Shown: positions 48,656 to 59,100 of the stretch, one piece after another | How positions within the stretch are numbered: position 1 is the stretch's first letter | Layout of the letters: every line of letters begins with the position of its first letter | Source of the DNA: Branchiostoma floridae | Taxonomy: Eukaryota; Chordata; Leptocardii; Amphioxiformes; Branchiostomatidae | NCBI RefSeq assembly: GCF_000003815.2 | Contig: NC_049989.1 | Location: 6,894,734 to 6,958,733, forward strand | Length of the DNA stretch: 64,000 nucleotides | Direction of reading: 5' to 3' | Translations under genes and position numbers: made by a program | Notes under the pieces: model-generated | Told to the model about the DNA's origin: nothing | Seen by the model: the letters and a program-made list of their open reading frames with translations, nothing else | Databases searched by the model: none

Positions 48656-48944
48656 TCTTTGAAGTGTCACATTTTAATCATTCAGAATGAGATCGATTTT
48701 ATAATTGACATAGATATATATTTACTTGATGGTCTGTAGACCCACAATTTTAAATTGTAAAGTTTAGCGAAAATTGTGATAAGTATATTTAGATTAAGGC
48801 ACTTAGGCAGGACATTCCATTGTGTTTAGTCCTAAGCGCCAGCCTCTCCTGTACAATGTACGAGGCAATTTAGTCCTCGGACTATAATCTTGTACATGGC
48901 ATTGTGTGTTTAAATAAATAAACCAGTTCTCTCTCTCTCTCTCT
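47453..48944 (+). mobile_element. 5'-truncated non-LTR retrotransposon (LINE)
   Basis: Flanked by the 7-bp target duplication CATAATC (47446-47452, 48945-48951). The 5' end is cut inside the reverse transcriptase; the 3' end has an AATAAA-containing UTR and a (CT)n tail instead of poly(A). The degraded host copy at 58.2 kb shows the intact target (gacataatcagcgatttt on its reverse strand), confirming the junctions. Confidence 0.9.
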
Positions 48945-50305
48945 CATAATCAGCGATTTTCAAAAGAGTGCTCATTTTTGTTATTAATCAAGATTATCCT
49001 TTCCTCAATTTTGTAAACATCACCAAGAGATGAAATTTGGATCACAGATAGCTCCAATACGGTATTTATGGTTCTTTTTGTTTTTGGCTGGATGTCGGTC
49101 GTGTGAAGTTCGGGAGTGATTCGTCTACGTCCTGGCAATAATCTTTTTGCTTGGAAATGAGTTAGCAGAGATTTTTCTATGGTCTCGGAGTGAATCATTG
49201 GTTAGTTGGAAACAAGCTGAGAGTAAGTCAGCAGTGTTTATGGCTTCTTTAAGATTTAATTTGACTGCTGACTTACTCCCGAACACTAGCCGACCGTGCC
49301 GAACACCAGCCGAACACCAACCGACCCATTGCAGACCTGCCGTTCAGAGCCGAATGTTTTGAACATTTCAAAACATTCGGATGGAGCAGCCGAACACCAG
49401 CCGAACACCAGCCGAACGCCAGCCGACTCAGCCGAACGCCAGCCGACTACAGCCGACTAGGTCCCGAATCACTCCTAAACCATAGTCGGGAGGGAGTCGG
49501 GGGCCAAATTCGGCTATGTGTAACCTAGGCATAAGATGTGTCACTTAAAATGCCATCAATCTTGCTGGGTAGCCGGGTGTGGTGTTGATCAAGTCATCCA
49601 TTGCCCACGATCCTGTATTCATAATCATGTATAATTATGCATAACTGTTTGTACATTATAGCTAAATACATATCATACGAGTTGTAAGATTAATGCAACT
49701 TTATATTGATGCTCTAATGATAATAATTTGAACCACACAGGTCGCGTTGCCAATGAAAAATCATTTGCCATCACAGCTCTCTCGCAACACAAACAAGAGC
49801 CATCAGTGTTTCCTTTACAAGTGCCACGATGTAATGTCAGGGGAAATTTAGAAATTGTATTGAGTACTAAAGGTTGCAGCGTTACCCAAACACGATAACA
49901 CTAAAAACTAGCGGATATAACGTTATACAAAACTAGTCTAGTATCAATCGGCAAAGATGTAATAACGTTTTAAATCGTCAGCTCTGTTGGCCAGCAATCA
50001 AAAGACACTTTCAAACGTTTCGAAAAGAAATACATGATGACGACAAAGGATCTAAGCAATGAAAATCTGAGGAACAGGATTGTAGTCAAGACTCAAAAGA
50101 CTAAGGATCAGCTGCAACGAAATACATATTGAAGACATACCGCCATCCTCCTAACAACATATATATTTTTTTTCAGTACCTGCTTATTCAAAAACGTTAA
50201 GTTTTCAGTAGGTTTCGTCGATTAATAAAAAAACCAACAACCTGTTTCGAGAAACAACAAATTCTAATCAGGCATTCCTTTGACACTAGAGTTCATATGT
50301 TATTT

Positions 50306-50566
50306 TTACAGAGCCAAAAGTGTGATGACACTGATCAAGACGGCAGCCATGCTGGTGCACGTGACTGCCCTGGTCGCTGTTCCTCTCAGCTCGTTATAAC
50401 TGATGGTGTTGCAGTTAGCGGCGTCGTCACAGCACTTCTGGTACTCAGTGTCTCCCCCGGCTGTGCTGGAGAACACGCCGTCTGAGTTGTCGCCAGTACA
50501 GGCAGCGATGTGACACCTCCGCTCAAACAGGAGGATGGTGCCGTTTGTGTCTTCCCGCAGGATGGT
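50306..50566 (-). CDS. LU gene 2 exon 4, second half of LU domain and GPI tail
   Basis: 86 codons and stop; two more than gene 1 because of a Cys-Thr insertion before the tail. The five remaining LU cysteines are conserved. Confidence 0.86.
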   Translation of the reverse strand, partial: TILREDTNGTILLFERRCHIAACTGDNSDGVFSSTAGGDTEYQKCCDDAANCNTISYNELRGTATRAVTCTSMAAVLISVITLLAL

Positions 50567-50676
50567 CTGTGGGTTCGGTACACACAGTTTTACAACTAGT
50601 GTGTATGTATGTATGCATATGTGTGTGTGTATGTGTGTGCGTGCGCCCGTGTGTGTGTGAGAGAGAGAGAGAGAGG

Positions 50677-50708
<32 letters not shown>

Positions 50709-50709
50709 C

Positions 50710-50748
<39 letters not shown>

Positions 50749-50821
50749 GTGCATGTGTGCGCGAAAGAGTGTGTGAGAGAGACTGCGTGTGAATAACTGT
50801 GTGTATGTGTGTGTGTGTGTT

Positions 50822-50860
<39 letters not shown>

Positions 50861-52008
50861 GTGTGATTTTTTCTCTTTCTTTCTTTCTCTCTCTCTCTCT
50901 CTCTCTCTCTCGCTCTCTGTGTGTACGTACATGATTGAATTGAACCAGATTGTATTGTACTGCACCAACTGTATGGTACCTTCAAGGAAAGACGACTAAG
51001 CGTCGGTCATTATTACCGCTGTTAAAAACCAACAAAATTTCTATTGTTCGTTTGCAAACATGTGCATTTCAAATCGACATAAACCATACTGAACCTGGAA
51101 CTATAATGTATCTGACAGAAACACTTACAATGCAGACTCCGACAGGACAAGGTTGGGACATCGCCATCATAGGTCCGACCAGGCACGGGTCATTTACATC
51201 AGCAGTGTTGTCTGCACTGCAGGCGAAACAGCTCGACGACTGTGTGCGAAAATATATTGAGTGTATAGATGTCAGTCACAGCCATATATGTTTCATTGAA
51301 TTTAATTTTCTAGAAAAAGTCAGGTCAAAGTCCCTAACATCAGCCAGCTTAAGCTAACTTCACATTTCCAAACCGGGGCCCTGCCGGGCTAATTTGTGGA
51401 AACGAAAAATGGAGATGTACACGTAAAACTATACACAAGTAATGCCTGCGACTATTCTCTTCACGTCTTGTGTAGTTTGGTGTCTTTTATACCATACTTT
51501 TCGTCTCCGAAAGCTGCCCGGACGGGCCCCGGTTTGGAAATGTGACGTAGTCCTTACCAAGTCCGCGGGCGTGGCCGTATTGGATGAAGTTGAACTGGCA
51601 GCGGTGGTTGGCTCTTCACCACTACCACTACCACTACCACCACTCTCACTGGTTGTCTCCTCAGTAGTGGTTGCAACAGTTGTCGTAGTTAGCACAACAT
51701 CAGTAGTTGTTCCGATGGTGGTAATCGGCCCGTCAGGAGTGGTTGGCACTTCACCACTACCACTACCACCATATCCCCCATATGTGGTTGTTTGTCCTGT
51801 GTGCAACGTGCAGATCTTAAAATAGATCATGTAAAAGAGATGTTAAAATCAAGCGAACAATGTTCGTGACAGAATTCAAAGTCCTAGTCTAGACCCTCCG
51901 AAGAAAAAAGCCTCCGAAGAAAGTATAAACTCAGTCAAAACACGTACCTGTAACTACGCAACAGCATGCCATCAGACCCAACAAGGCAGGCACCAGTAGG
52001 GACGCCAT
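50306..52008 (-). CDS. LU gene 2: short-stalked Ly6/uPAR-like GPI-anchored protein, 223 aa
   Basis: Four coding exons: 52008-51948, 51796-51558, 51239-51129, 50566-50306; GT-AG, phases identical to gene 1. Signal peptide 1-20 ([20 protein letters not shown]). Stalk 21-100 mixes Thr-rich sequence with GGSGSGEV and [13 protein letters not shown], acidic Ser-Gly motifs of the kind used for glycosaminoglycan attachment. LU domain cysteines at 104, 107, 119, 131, 136, 155, 160, 182, 183, 189, with CCDDAANCN. Hydrophobic GPI-type tail ([15 protein letters not shown]) preceded by an extra Cys at 207. Only one N-glycosylation sequon (NGT) remains, two having been lost relative to gene 1. Head-to-tail paralogue of LU gene 1. 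Confidence 0.85.
50605..50930. repeat. TG, GA and CT microsatellites in LU gene 2 intron 3
   Basis: A run of TG tracts, a (GA)n block at about 50658-50707, more TG, then (CT)n at about 50880-50912. Composition differs from the matching intron of gene 1, showing independent repeat turnover. Confidence 0.92.
51129..51239 (-). CDS. LU gene 2 exon 3, first half of LU domain
   Basis: 37 codons, same splice sites as gene 1. All five cysteines are conserved; differences cluster in the first finger loop ([13 protein letters not shown] against CSADNTTAVNDTC). Confidence 0.85.
51558..51796 (-). CDS. LU gene 2 exon 2, Ser-Gly/Thr stalk
   Basis: Acceptor cacacag|GA, donor CTTG|gtaagg, 79 full codons. 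It retains the [10 protein letters not shown] and [11 protein letters not shown] segments matching the start of the gene 1 stalk, and lacks the several hundred residues of Thr repeats. Confidence 0.83.
51948..52008 (-). CDS. LU gene 2 exon 1, signal peptide
   Basis: Same length and donor (ACAG|gtacgt) as in gene 1; two substitutions change the peptide (Ala to Gly, Ser to Ala). A potential acceptor (tctatag) precedes the ATG by two bases, as in gene 1. Confidence 0.82.
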
Positions 52009-52367
52009 TTCTATAGAATATATGTGTCAGCAAAATAATCACAGTAAAGATGTTTTTCTTGTAGAATAAAAAAAGCGTGTATGATGTTTTGTTCACTTGC
52101 AAAGTAAACGTCAAGAAATGAACGTTTGTTCGCAAGATGTGCGTGTCTGAATACGTCAGCAGTACGTGTGTCGCAATGGGCTGCGCCTGTTGGCGACTGG
52201 TTGCGAATGACAGTCGTCTCCAAATGGTTGCGAATCGGCTGCAAATGGACGCCAAATTACCGCAGAAAATTGCACTTTTGTTAATGTTAGAAAATTTGTG
52301 GCAAAATTGCCGCAAATGGGTGCCATTATTATGTCTGTAAAAATAGATATGTTCATGCGATACCAGC

Positions 52368-53240
52368 TGTAGCGAAGTCGGATTGCACTTCCATAAACAA
52401 GGCTACGTCCTCAGTTTGAAGCGACCGGTTGAGCGCTTTACTTTTCTTTTATGTTGTACAAATCAAGCTGCTTAGCATTTGTAGAGACTCACATAATAGC
52501 TAAAAATTCATCAGGGAATCTTTTTTAATTCCACGTTAATTGCGCTGCTCTTTGCCCCCGACGGACTTCCAAGGGTGTGATCAATTCGAAATCAATTCAG
52601 CCAGTCATAATGATCTGGATAACAAATTGAGGTATTTCTGTTTCAAGAAGATACTTTCTTTGAACTTTGCGCCAAATTTCATTTCATTTGATGAAAAAAA
52701 TGAGCTTGTTATAGAACCATTACATAAATTGTTGAGTTATTTCATACATGTAACTCTCGTAGTTTCATTTGTTCTCAGGGACTCATTCCCAGTCATGGAT
52801 GAAAGGCAGTTCAAAGACAGTTGATACTGTCTGACACGTCCGACAATCTTATCTAATTTTGTTTTATTTCTATACATATATGTCCATTTTTCATCGACTT
52901 ATTTTTATTTCAGCTTACCCCCTGTCTAGCGCTGTCAAGCTTTGTCAAATGTCAAAACTGATTCACGGGAGAATTACTCAACTTAAGAAAAGCCTAAAAC
53001 CTTACTTCAATATCTATGATATGTGGACTTTCTTAACGCAATTATCATGCAAGACTGAAGATATAAACCATTTAAAAAGCATGTAAGTTCATCATTGTCA
53101 GTAAGTAGATAGAACGTACCTGTCTGGCAGTCTGCTTACGCTTTGCTAGCAATTTGGGCGTTTTGTTATGTTGTAAAGATTTAAAGGGCGTCTTGGATTG
53201 TGTTAGCAACGCGTCTTCGCTGTAGTGTCCTTAAGTTAAG
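52368..53240. repeat. unit B copy of the highly conserved block
   Basis: Counterpart of 46260-47140. Contains the same two plus-strand frames (52540-52824 and 52914-53079), each one residue different from unit A. Confidence 0.75.
52914..53079 (+). CDS. exon-like ORF, unit B copy of 46808-46973
   Basis: Same acceptor (tttatttcag) and donor (AGCAT|gtaagt). One residue differs (INQLKS to INHLKS). No domain is confidently recognised; a death-fold-like end is a weak possibility. Confidence 0.3.
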
Positions 53241-53367
53241 ACAAACGTCGAGAAGTAAAGGTTAAGTGTGTCACTTAAGATGCCATCAGTCTTGCAGGGT
53301 ACGTGGGTGTTGTGTTGATCAAGTCATCCATTGCCCAGGATCCTATATTCATAATCATGTATAAGTA

Positions 53368-54309
53368 CAGAGGAGGCGGCAGCAAATTTCGTTTGGGGGG
53401 GGCGAACTTTTACTGACAGAACTTTGCGGCACATGTAGCGCCGAATGCCGGAGGCCCGACCATCCTAGGGGGGCCCGGGGGCATGCTCCCCCGGGAAAAT
53501 TTGAAATCTTGACCCTCTAAAACGCCATTTCCTGCGTTTCGACGGGCAAATTTTGCTGCCAGACTAAGCTAACTTTGATGACAATTCTGTTAGAAAGACA
53601 CATGGTTGTAGCGCGATGCCCCCAAAATATATTCACGATTTCGAGTGCCGAAGGTGCAAGCTGTCGCAAGGTTGGTCTGGGGAAGTTTTGAAATCTGCAC
53701 CCTCTGAAACGCCATTTTCTGTATTCTGAAAGACAATTTTGCCGAGGGACTATGCTAAATCTAATGACATTTTTGTCAAAGAAAGAGATATTTGAGGGCG
53801 ATGACCCACGCCTCAACAAATCCGCCATGTCGTTGTGAGATCTTGTGAGCGCCGGAGGCACAAGTCATCGCTAGGGAGGTCCGGAGAAAACTTTGAAATC
53901 TTGAGACTCGGCCGCCTGAAACGTCATTTCCTGCATTTGAGGGCCACATTCTGCTTGTTAACTTAGCTAAGTACGATAGCAAAAGTTACAGCTGACTCCA
54001 TCTTTCGTGATGAGTTAAAGCCAAGACTTTGATCGAACGGTACGGTTTTTGAGAGCGACGCTCCCGCAACATATTGTCTTGCGCCGACTTGGCCGAAGAC
54101 GCAAGCCGTCACAAGGGAACTCTGGCGAAATTTTGAACTCGGGACTTTCTTACGTTTTCAGGCGTAAATCTTGCCGTTAGACTAGCGTGATTTAATGATA
54201 TTTCCATCATCAAAGAAATACACAAGGTTTCAGCTTGATTGGGGGGGGGGGGGTGGGGTGGTCGACGTCCCCCCAACGTTAACATATTTTCCCGGTGCCG
54301 CCGCCACTG
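53368..54309. mobile_element. 942-bp non-autonomous element private to unit B
   Basis: Flanked by AAGTA on both sides (53363-53367, 54310-54314), interrupting sequence that is continuous in unit A (catgtataattatgcataac). Ends CAGAGGAGGCGGCA and its imperfect inverted repeat (TGCCGCCGCCACTG). The interior has three or four imperfect repeats of about 190 bp, each with gaaatcttgaccctctaaaa-like and cgccatttcctgcgtttc-like segments, plus G/C runs (54240-54258). A 5-bp duplication and CAG termini recall the element at 29045; a hAT-type origin is possible. Confidence 0.75.
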
Positions 54310-54970
54310 AAGTATGCGTAACTGTTTGTACATTATAGCTAAATACATATCATACAAATTGTAAGATTACTTCAACTTTATAGTGGTGCTCTAATGATAA
54401 TAATTTGAACCACACAGGTCACGTTGCCACTGGAAAACCATTTGCCATAGTAAGCGTTGCCCAACACGATAACAAAATTTGAATGTTACATTATATTCTA
54501 AAAGCTTTCATGGCAATTCCAGAATGTCCCTTAAGCTTAAGCCAAGAGTAATTTGTAACATTGGGTAAATCCTTCAGCATACCGCACATGACCTACATCT
54601 ATCATCTTCCGCAAATTCAATTCATTAACTGAGTGTGAATTTCATTTGTGTCGGCCGCTAGCTGGGTATACTGCAAACTAGCCTAAAGTAACTTATTTGT
54701 CCCTATTTGCTAAATCTTTTTTTATCCAGCTGACACGTCTGCCTGGAGACTCCTAGACTCTTGGATAACATTTACACAACTGTAGTAACCAGACGGGAGT
54801 AAACGTCACCAGGCAACGTTTATGTTAGCATGCCAGCTGCCTCTCCAGCTGCCCCACCTGGCGAGCAGTGTCAATATTGACTCATTGCTTTGCGAGTAGC
54901 AGTGGTCAAAATACGCTCGTAAAAGGTGTGCAAACATATCTTATGTCTGATATATGCTGGGTGGTTGGTG

Positions 54971-55037
54971 AAAAAGCATACCTACAGTTGTTCAGTCAGT
55001 GATGCAAGTTGTATGAACAACTGTAGGTATGCTTTTT
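54971..55037. repeat. perfect 23-bp stem, 21-nt loop hairpin
   Basis: The arm 54971-54993 (AAAAAGCATACCTACAGTTG then TTC) is exactly complementary to 55015-55037. The size is like a pre-miRNA, but perfect pairing and lack of bulges are more usual for a tiny MITE or an inverted duplication. Confidence 0.75.
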
Positions 55038-56073
55038 TCATCATACAAGCATGACTAAGCATGCTGAAATCAGAGCAATGTTAACGTTACAATTTACATG
55101 CTCAACATTTTCTGTGTCGAAGCCATTGCAAAAAGCTTGTCTCTTGGCAACTGTTGCTAGGAAACAAATCCATCCCAGCAAAGAATTGTGACAATGAATC
55201 CATCATTAACAGTGGCTCGGAACTGATATTGACATAGGGCGTAATATTTTAAACAGTAAAACAGATATAGGCATTTCTACTCAGGTAAGGTCTGTGTGCT
55301 GGTCCCGCACGCCTTCTGCTGGATTTTAAATGTATTGCAGGACAGTTCTAAAACACCCAATGCTACTAGTACTTGCCAGGGTTTGTCCTTTTTTTGGTCA
55401 CGCGGAAAAGACATGACTCCATTCAAAGATAACGATACCTTTAATTTAACGTAAACGCTGCTTCTGGTGAAAATGACGCGTTGGTAGATGTGGTACATTT
55501 GCGAAGAGGTGCAGCGCGCGCCAAAATACTTTCTAATGTCTCCACTAGGGTTTACCAAGAAGGTTGTTCCTTTTTTCAACCTCATTGGGTTTACACACGA
55601 AACTACACTCCTGAAGTCACAGAAACAACGTATTGCAAAAAAAAAACATGAAACTCATTGACTGCCACTCATAAAAAAGAAATAAAACTCAGGAGGTTTA
55701 GACTCAGAACATTGCAGTGCTACATTGCTATGTGATGCAGCTTTCAGAACGACACATGAGTCTTGGCACAGACGTTACATCCAACAGTTGGTGATGCATG
55801 AATCTATCCTGTAGACTTGACCATAATCAACATAAATCACCATCCCCACTAGAAGATTAAGTACCGTCTCTAGCGGCTATAAATTACGTCGTGGTCCCGT
55901 CTGGGTCACGTGCGGGTAATCTGTCTGTCTGCGTGGAGTCCCGCGGCTTGAGCCGGAATTAATCAAGGACGACTTGTCCTACATATCAAATGTCAGAAGT
56001 ACATATTTTCCCGGTGGTGGAACGATGCAGTAGTGGTGTCGTTTTTCAACCTAATGTTTCATCGTCTGCTTCA

Positions 56074-56416
56074 GTTTGTTTGTTTGTTTGTTTGTTTGTT
56101 TGTTGGTTGGTTGGTTGGTTTGGTTGGTTGGTTGGTTGGTTTGGTTGGTTGGTTGGTTGGTTGGTTGGTTGGTTGGTTGGTTGGTTGGTTGGTTGGTTGG
56201 TTGGTTGGTTGGTTTGGTTGGTTGGTTGGTTGGTTGGTTGGTTGGTTGGTTGGTTGGTTGGTTGGTTGGTTGGTTGGTTGGTTGGTTGGTTGGTTGGTTG
56301 GTTTGGTTGGTTGGTTGGTTGGTTGGTTGGTTAGTTGGTTGGTTGGTTGGTTGGTGGGTGGGTTGGTTGTTTGGTTGCTTGGTTGCTTGCTTGGTTGCTT
56401 GCTTGGTTGCTTGCTT
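56074..56416. repeat. (GTTT)n/(TTGG)n tetranucleotide microsatellite
   Basis: Six GTTT units, then about 300 bp of TTGG with occasional extra T, ending in GGTTGCTT variants. All three frames on each strand are open (Gly-Trp-Leu-Val and Pro-Thr-Asn-Gln repeats), which is an artefact of the 4-bp period. Confidence 0.97.
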
Positions 56417-57782
56417 GACCCATACAACATTTTCTGATAGCCGTGTTTCTGTGACAGCCTCTTACGAAAACGGGTGACTAGCCGTCAAAGTCAAAGGCAG
56501 GCAGCAAGGCAATATTATGACTTCCTATCCTTCACATCTGGTCGGAGGCCTTAATTTTTAACCTATCGGTAATCTATGGGATTTATAAGACGAAGAAAAC
56601 GGAACTGTTCCATTTCTTGTAATTGCTACTTTTCTCAGGCATACAGCAGTGTTGAAATGAAATATAGTACATGTATGAGCAATACATCGCAGTAGCCTGA
56701 GACATGAAGAAATTTTCTCTTCCTTTCATCTCCTCGTAGCCTGAGTACCATCCTAAGTACCGTTGGATCAAAGTCTTGGCTTTAACTCATCACGAAAGAT
56801 GGAATCAGCTGTAACTACTGAGGATGCTACCCAGACTACTCTTCCCGGCCTTCATCCATGTATAAGTGCTATCAATTTACAAGGTAGAAGAGAATAAAAA
56901 TACGTTCCAATGTCATCAGGGACACGACTTCGCACAGACCCGTACACCGTTACCCGACGGAGATAACGTTCGGTTTGATAGATAGTGCCCAACTGGTATG
57001 GATTTATACCTTCTATCTGTACATCTGGTACCCTGGTCGGGGTAATATCGACTTAAGATTATGTTTGTGTGAAGGTCATTTTCCCATGGAAATTGTACGA
57101 GAACAACTGGTGATAAAACGAATCTCACATATCTGATGGCTTCACGTTGCAGAGAGCTATACGAGTGAGGTTTTTGTCTCTTTAAAATGAATATATTTTC
57201 TACTTGTAAAAGAAATCACTAAATCATCATGTGGCCTCTTATGTGGTTACAACTAGCTATACTAACTACCGGGAACGTATACGTTAGCTCCTTATTGTTG
57301 TATTCATTTAAGTCATATACTATGTAAAACTCCACATTGAATAGCATAGTTATTTATTCACAACCACATAACCATATATTTACAAGATGCAAGATTTCGA
57401 TAAACGTCTGTGACCTTCCCCGGGGCAAGTGTATAACGTTATATAGTTGTGAATAAAAGAACCATATTAGTCAGTCACTTACCAAACTTATGAAAGTGCT
57501 CACGAACATACCATATTGCTAAACGTAAGGTATCCTTGAAGTCAGATCCCAGCTGCAGGCGAGTACCTGTAGTCTTGACATTGACAGATGTATCTATCCG
57601 GCTAAAGCCCGTCCTGGTAGATCAAAGGCATCCGTCCCCGACTCGGGCAGGATTTCAGCCGCTGGCTTTCTCATTCAGATCGGGGATGACTCTTCCTCTA
57701 GTGTCGCTACTCCTCAATACCTTTTCGGTCTGATCTCAGATCCCGGGCGCCGTGGTAGTCTCATGTACAGCTTGACACTGGA

Positions 57783-57925
57783 GGCCAGACTGGACATGTA
57801 GCCAGGGCCTACTCAGGTCAGCTCGTCGGTTCCAGGGCCGACATAGATGCATATACATGTATCCTCGATGGCGCTTTCTATGGGCCCCACTGAGACCAGC
57901 GGCCCTGGCTACAGTCTGACATCCA
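57783..57925. mobile_element. short inverted-repeat element
   Basis: Left CCAGACTGgacatGTAGCCAGGGCC and right GGCCCTGGCTACAGTCTG are imperfect inverted repeats about 140 bp apart. No clear target duplication was seen. Confidence 0.4.
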
Positions 57926-58174
57926 TGTTGGACTTTATTTAAGACTTCAGACTGTTGAACTTGAAAGAGTCAGCAGTCAAACTTTACTCTTAACCATGCC
58001 ATAACCACTGCTGAGTTTACTTGTTATCATGACTCACCCCAAAGCTTTAGATAGACAAATCAGAATTGACATCTCATTCCCAACCAAAGTGTTTAGAGGA
58101 CCATAAACGTCGTTTTGAACCTAACTGCGGTCCGGATTTGATCTCTCGGTGATGCTAACAATTCAGAGCAATGG

Positions 58175-58450
58175 ATTGTTTTCATTAAAAACGGAAATGA
58201 CCACTCTTTTGAAAATCGCTGATTATGTCCATTTTGAATCGTGAGCGAGGGTGGTAGCAATCGGTTGGGGATCAGTCAGGAGAGATTGGGCAGTCTGCGG
58301 CTACAGGTCGGAATATATAGTTGGGGGTAGATTAGATGGCATTCGGGGCTTAGTCGGGAGTAAGTCATTTACAGGTCGGGACATGTTCGGAGATGTGGAC
58401 TAAACGAGCCGTCTAGTGGTCTATAGCAATGTTCGGTTATGTGTAAAAAT
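58175..58450 (-). mobile_element. degraded inverted copy of the Harbinger-like element
   Basis: Reverse-complement of the left part of 47161-49531: shares aaaatcgctgattatgtcca, the cagtctgcggctac, gtaagtcatttac and gggacatgttcgg segments, and an end resembling ggttatgtgtaa. It lacks the LINE and so preserves the LINE's empty target site. Confidence 0.7.
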
Positions 58451-58689
58451 GATCGGTAACTTCATCCAATTGTTATGAAAAATGTATATATTGTTTTGGG
58501 TGTGTCTATGTCTATGTCTATGGGCCACCTAGTATGTGACCTTGGTACTGCAGCAGAATTTCCGTTTTTGGAGTCTCTGACCTGGACATGCCTTGGTCTT
58601 GATTTTTTGGTTGCTGATAACTTGTGATATAAGGAAAAGGTGGTGTATGTTTGGGCCCTCTAGCAGCTTGCTGTAGAACTGCATCTTTT

Positions 58690-59100
58690 TTGTTAAAACC
58701 GGAAATAACGGAACAAAGGAACGACGGACGTCTATGATATTTAGTATGCAGACAGAGTTATATTATCAGACAGAGTTATACATAATGAAGTGCAATTTAT
58801 GCAAATTTGTACTTAATTTGCATATTGAATGAGGAAAAAATATATTCACAATATTGCCCATTTTAGTACAAATCATAATAGTTTGTGAAAATTAGCAGAC
58901 AATGATTGTGTAAGTCCCTAATTTGCATAATCAATACAAAAGTGCTATAATTCTTCTCCGTAGTAAATGACTGGATTTTCAACATCGACACCTGTGTAAG
59001 TTTAAGGTGTACATAACCAAGTGTAGATTATGCATAAGTGAAAGTCACTTGCATAATCAGAATATGTCATGGAGATATGATCTCGAGGTCTCCGAACTCA
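58690..59100. repeat. dispersed AT-rich repeat
   Basis: Contains gacggacgtctatgatattt, atgcaaatttgtacttaatt, taatttgcataatcaataca and tcatggagatatgatctcg with ccgaactc. Shares these landmarks with 800-1025. From memory this type of repeat is abundant in amphioxus genomes; not checked. Confidence 0.55.

Larger units (their letters stand above)
47161..49531. mobile_element. PIF/Harbinger-like element carrying a nested LINE
   Basis: Ends TGCCTAGGTTACACATAGCC and its inverted repeat (27 of 28 terminal bases pair), flanked by TAA (47158-47160 and 49532-49534). Unit B has the unoccupied site (aaaggTTAAgtg). Without the LINE the element is about 0.87 kb, with short CCGAACACCAGC repeats near the right end (49280-49460). 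No transposase. The TAA duplication fits PIF/Harbinger. A degraded inverted copy lies at 58175-58450. Confidence 0.85.
41870..49905. repeat. tandem duplication unit A (contains LU gene 1)
   Basis: Homologous to 49906-54480 in the same orientation, the two units abutting near 49906. Shared landmarks in order: aaaactagtctagtatcaa, the LU gene, the block at 46.26-47.14 kb, the gttgatcaagtcatccattg stretch and acacgataaca at the end. Once its private insertions (42222-43093 and 47161-49531) and longer stalk exon are removed, its length approaches that of unit B. Confidence 0.85.
49906..54480. repeat. tandem duplication unit B (contains LU gene 2)
   Basis: Second copy of the unit. It lacks the mariner-like and Harbinger/LINE insertions of unit A at the corresponding positions and has its own insertion at 53368-54309. 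By eye, most of it is about 90-93% identical to unit A, apart from the 46.26-47.14 kb counterpart at about 99%. Confidence 0.85.

Noticed and set aside
55277-55585. 102-codon minus-strand frame
   Set aside because: No motif or splice support; probably chance or an old repeat.
56033-56477. Open frames of Gly-Trp-Leu-Val and Pro-Thr-Asn-Gln repeats
   Set aside because: Products of a (TTGG)n microsatellite, open in all frames.
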